NCBI GenBank assembly: GCA_033782935.1
Contig: JAWQEG010003695.1
Coordinates: forward strand, 39,192 to 103,191
Reading direction: 5' to 3'
Length of the DNA stretch: 64,000 nt
Origin: Petrolisthes cinctipes
Lineage: Eukaryota > Arthropoda > Malacostraca > Decapoda > Porcellanidae
The translations under genes were made by a program, and so were the position numbers. Below the pieces are notes generated by a model. The model worked only from the letters and a program-made list of their open reading frames with translations, was not told where the DNA came from and ran no database searches. Positions 60,465-64,000 of this stretch are shown here, in pieces (position 1 is the first letter of the stretch; the number at the start of each line of letters is the position of its first letter).

Positions 60465-60621
60465 GGTGGTAATTCATTTTTGTTACATTGGAGTGCCTTG
60501 ATTCCTCCAAAGTATGCCAGGAAACAGGACCAGAAGAGCAAAAATAATGGTATTCAGTTGCTTGGAATAGTTTGGAGGATTCAGTTGCTCCAGATTTACC
60601 AACACCAAAGTTCCCCCTTAA
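60461..60621. mobile_element. TTAA-ended foldback miniature element, copy 8
   Basis: 161 bp, very similar to copy 1 (TTAAGGTGGTAATTC, then TTGATTCCTCCAAAGTATG and CCAGGAAACAGGACCAG; right end GTTCCCCCTTAA). It is one of the best-preserved copies and abuts copy 7 at a single shared TTAA. Confidence 0.75.
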
Positions 60622-62236
60622 ACAACGGCTTGTGACTTTTGACAATGTTGGGTCGTCGGACAGCTATAGGACATATAGCTTTTATGTGGCTGGAGCAAAC
60701 CACGAGCCACAGAGTATTTTTGGTAATCTCTCTCTATAAAATTATATACTTTTCTGCCATGGGTTACGCACACACACAGCTAGTATAATCATCATCATCA
60801 TCGTCATTATCAACAGCAGCCAACAACCACCACTTTCCTTCTCTTGTGGGTGTATTGAGCATTTATGTAGTTAAGCGAACAGTAGTATCTGAGCAATTTT
60901 GTAATATCATAAAATGTTAATTTGGTGTGCTGTACTAAAACCAATCTAAACTGATAATTGGATTCTTTCTTATCTACACTGACCAATCTTTTAAAATAAG
61001 AGGGTTTTTTTTTTTTTCCAAGGTATTGTACACACAGTATCCATCCACCCGGTTTAGTTACACACGAACATGACTGGGGTTTGTTTTCCTTCTACTTTAC
61101 GTCAACACAGTCAGGGGAAAAATCAAGCGTGTTCAAATCGATACTATATGTGGGCAATAAGGTTAAGCAAAGGATCAATCAACTCGCAACTCTCAGGCTC
61201 GTTGCTAAGACTCAGATTTCAAAACGGTTTCTCTAAAATTAACGAACGTCATACACATTAAATACAAATATAAACGAAAGAACAGCAGAATCTTTCGTAA
61301 TTCTATAAAGAGTAACAGCAGAGAGGGTTGGTTGAATATTTTCCGAGGTCCGCTGGGCAGCTCTGGGCTTTCCTAGCAGTAATAACGGGGACTGTGCTCT
61401 GAGCGCTGGCTGGCTGGTTGGTTGGCTTGTACGATTGATATTTTATCCTTGACCCTCAGATGACAAGCGGTTTACTCTGGTATCTAAGACTTAACCTATT
61501 GTTCATGGGTTGAGAAAAACAAATCTTCACCTTTAGATAACAAGTGTGGAGTGATTTTCTATAAGTAAATCGTCTGGAGTTACTCAGGAAAAGATTTTTA
61601 GGGTTAATGTCTTGTGTTGGTGGTTCTCACTATGAAGAGCATTGTCGTCTCACTTTTGCCAGAGTTAAATAATTAATATGAAATCACCGCCCAGAATTAT
61701 TTTACTTTCTGCCAACACTACATCGAGAGCAGTGCTTCATTATTATGTCTCATATTTTAAAACAGTGTATTATTGCCAAAGTTTCTTCTTTGAATTATTT
61801 CTGTTTGCTATTGCACATTACAACAACGAGTATAATCAAAAATAAATTACTCGAAGAACAAGAAAATTATTTCAATGCTGTAAAAAAAATTGGAAGTCAC
61901 TGACTGCTCTTGCATTTTCAGTTAGACTGAACTATTTCCAGTCCAGCCGGCCGGAGGAGGAGGAGAAGGGAAGTGAGGGTCATGTTACCGGTTGTCTGAG
62001 AAGCTGTTTAGAAGGAAAAAAGTGTTGTGGGACAGGGTGTGGAGGTGGATGAAGGTGGGGGTGAACATGAGGAAGAGGGTAAAGGTGGATATGAATGGGA
62101 GCAGAAGTGAGTGTAAAGGTTGCTGTGAGTGACGGTGGGAACAGCGATGATGACGGTGAGAGGGAAGCTGGGAGTGAGGGTGAGAGTTGGGAGTGAAGTT
62201 GAGTAAGGAAGGAGAGGGAAGGGTATCAGCACCAGG
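60622..62236. other. Unique DNA, no gene seen
   Basis: No feature recognised. GT/GGA-rich from about 62030. Confidence 0.45.
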
Positions 62237-62299
62237 GTGACACTACCACTACCACCTAAGGGGCATTATCTGGGAAGAGCACTGACTGTCTCCTGGTCA

Positions 62300-62815
62300 A
62301 CGACACCACCAACACCAAACTTCTTATATACTCCATCACCACTGCTACCACCACCATCACCACCATACACTCCATTACCAGCATCACCATTACCACCACC
62401 ATCACCATTGCCACCACAATACATTCCATTACCACCATCACCATTACCACCACCATCACCATTACCACCACCATCACCATTACCACCACCATACATTCCA
62501 TTACCACCATCACCATACATTCCATTACCACCATCACCATTGCCACTACCACCACCACCACCACCACCACCACCATGCATTCCATTACCACCATTTACCA
62601 CCTTCACCAACACACTTTTCATTCCCACCATCACCAGTGCCACCATTAATACCAACTACACCACCACAACCACACATTATTTAACCAACTACACTACAAC
62701 CAACACACTTTGCATCACCACCACACCACCACCACCACACCTACTACCACACTTTTTTATTATCAAGTACATGCACCACCATAACCACCACAACCACCAC
62801 CACCACCAACACCAA
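62300..62815 (+). repeat. (ACC)n-based minisatellite
   Basis: Units of CCATTACCACCATCACCAT alternate with CATACATTCCATTACCACC, then a pure (ACC)n near 62549-62573 and looser ACC-rich sequence. The 201-codon Pro/Thr/Leu-rich frame and the Gly/Val-rich minus frames are artefacts. Confidence 0.9.
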
Positions 62816-63154
62816 CCCCTTCCGAGTGAATGCATTGTATAGTTGGGTACACATGAAACAGACACACACCAATAGGGGCCCCTTATCAAGCATAATAATA
62901 ATAGGACTCGTCTCTACACATAACATCTCTTTCTATCCTATGCTGAACGATGGGCTCCGTTTCAGGTGTGTCGGTTTTATCTGTCCTCAACTGTACACGG
63001 TGATGAGTTGAGCCTTCTGGGATTAGTTATGCCTTTAAATACGCTCATTAGTTACTAATTGTATATATTTTGCTTCCATTAAAGGCGTACTGCAACTTAA
63101 AACGTAAAAAATAGTCATTAAGTACAGGTAAGAAATACCTCTAATCGGGTCATA

Positions 63155-63158
<4 letters not shown>
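62816..63158. other. Unique DNA, no gene seen
   Basis: No feature recognised. Confidence 0.4.

Positions 63159-63235
<77 letters not shown>
63159..63235. repeat. (GA)n microsatellite
   Basis: About 38 GA units, followed by purine-rich DNA to about 63420. Confidence 0.95.
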
Positions 63236-63238
<3 letters not shown>

Positions 63239-63589
63239 GTGAAATGCAAGAGAAAGGAGGAGAAAGTAGATTGGAGGAAAGAAAGATCAGGATGTGAAGC
63301 CAGAGAAAGGAGGAAAGAGTCTGTAAGTGAGAGAAGGAAGTAGCAGGTTAGGGAGGGAGGAAGGAAGGGAGATGGACGGGGTGTGGGGTGGTGGGTGGGT
63401 GGAGGGTGGAGTTTGAGAGGAGTAAAGACAGTTATCCTTGCCGGGGGATGTGGCCACTACCCCCTCACCCATCTCCCTAAAACCCCCAACCCCCACCCAC
63501 CCCACCCCCCCAATTCCCTCAGGTCTCTTACCCAACAAACACCCACTCCCGCCCACCTCATTTTTCACTACTCGTCGCGTTGCCTTGCC

Positions 63590-63935
63590 TTGCCCCACCC
63601 ACTCACACACCCACACACTCACAAACCCATCCACCCACTCAATCTCCTACACACCCACCCACTCACTCACTCACCAACTCACTCATTCACCCACCCACCC
63701 ACTCAATCACCCACAAACCCACCCACCCACTCAATCTCCTACACGCCCACCCACTCACCCACTCACTCATTCACCCACCCACCCACTCACTCACCCACTC
63801 ACCCACTCAATCTCCTACACGCCCACCCACTCACTTACTCACCCACACACTCAATCTCCTACACGCCCACCCACCCACTTACTCACCCACACAACCACCC
63901 ACTCATTCACTCACCCACCCACCCTTCCACTTCAC
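63590..63935 (+). repeat. CACCCACTCACT minisatellite with higher-order unit
   Basis: Tetranucleotide CACC/CACT tracts are punctuated by ACTCAATCTCCTACAC at about 63637, 63729, 63805 and 63849. The His/Pro/Thr frames are artefacts. Confidence 0.9.
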
Positions 63936-64000
63936 ATCCCCTCTCTCCCTTCAGCCGACAATTTAATTAAATATTCTTCCTTTCTTCCATTTCATCTGTT

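Noticed and set aside
62237..62842. 201-codon Pro/Thr-rich frame
   Set aside because: It is a translation of an ACC-based minisatellite.

Overview
The window looks like non-coding DNA from an animal nuclear genome. An arthropod, and most likely a decapod crustacean, is my best inference. The reasons are the very high density of long microsatellites, the short TTAGG-type arrays (the arthropod telomere motif), and the mix of I-like and CR1/L2-like LINEs with many Tc1/mariner-type miniature elements. I found no host protein-coding gene, rRNA or intact tRNA gene. Nearly all short open frames are translations of microsatellites. All recognisable coding capacity belongs to non-LTR retrotransposons.

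The central feature is a nested insertion at 25930-32343. A TA-flanked element with inverted arms of about 320-330 bp sits in a (TA)n microsatellite. It is split by an apparently full-length 5.64-kb non-LTR retrotransposon on the minus strand (26279-31920), which has a 12-bp target-site duplication and a 32-nt poly-A tail. Its ORF1 encodes a zinc-knuckle nucleic-acid-binding protein with a C-terminal coiled coil. Its ORF2 encodes AP endonuclease, reverse transcriptase, RNase H and a CCHC knuckle, with all expected catalytic residues present. Its 5' end carries a good Inr plus DPE internal promoter. Two decayed, 5'-truncated CR1/L2-like LINE fragments of one family lie at 10974-12663 (+) and about 17118-18185 (-).

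Miniature inverted-repeat elements are scattered throughout. At least six, and perhaps eight, copies belong to one hairpin family with TTAA ends (294, 10264, 19419, 24907, 38417, 49083, 60298 and 60461). Hairpin elements flanked by TA lie at 16005, 34526, 44168, 44318 and 49441. A TAA-flanked element lies at 22217, and a 141-bp-arm palindrome at 37425. Two pairs abut and share a single TTAA or TA. tRNA-derived SINE-like sequences lie at 36535 (best), 56560 (-) and 19170.

The left part (1-10 kb) is unique AT-rich DNA with microsatellites. 10.9-18.2 kb carries the CR1/L2-like fragments and a minisatellite. 18-25 kb is mostly unique with a few miniature elements. 25.8-32.4 kb is the nested retrotransposon. 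32.4-64 kb is unique DNA broken by miniature elements and by increasingly dense simple repeats and minisatellites (42.5-43.1, 46.4-47.3, 51.6, 53.8-56.9 and 62.2-64 kb). Family assignments are by eye from motifs. No database search was possible.
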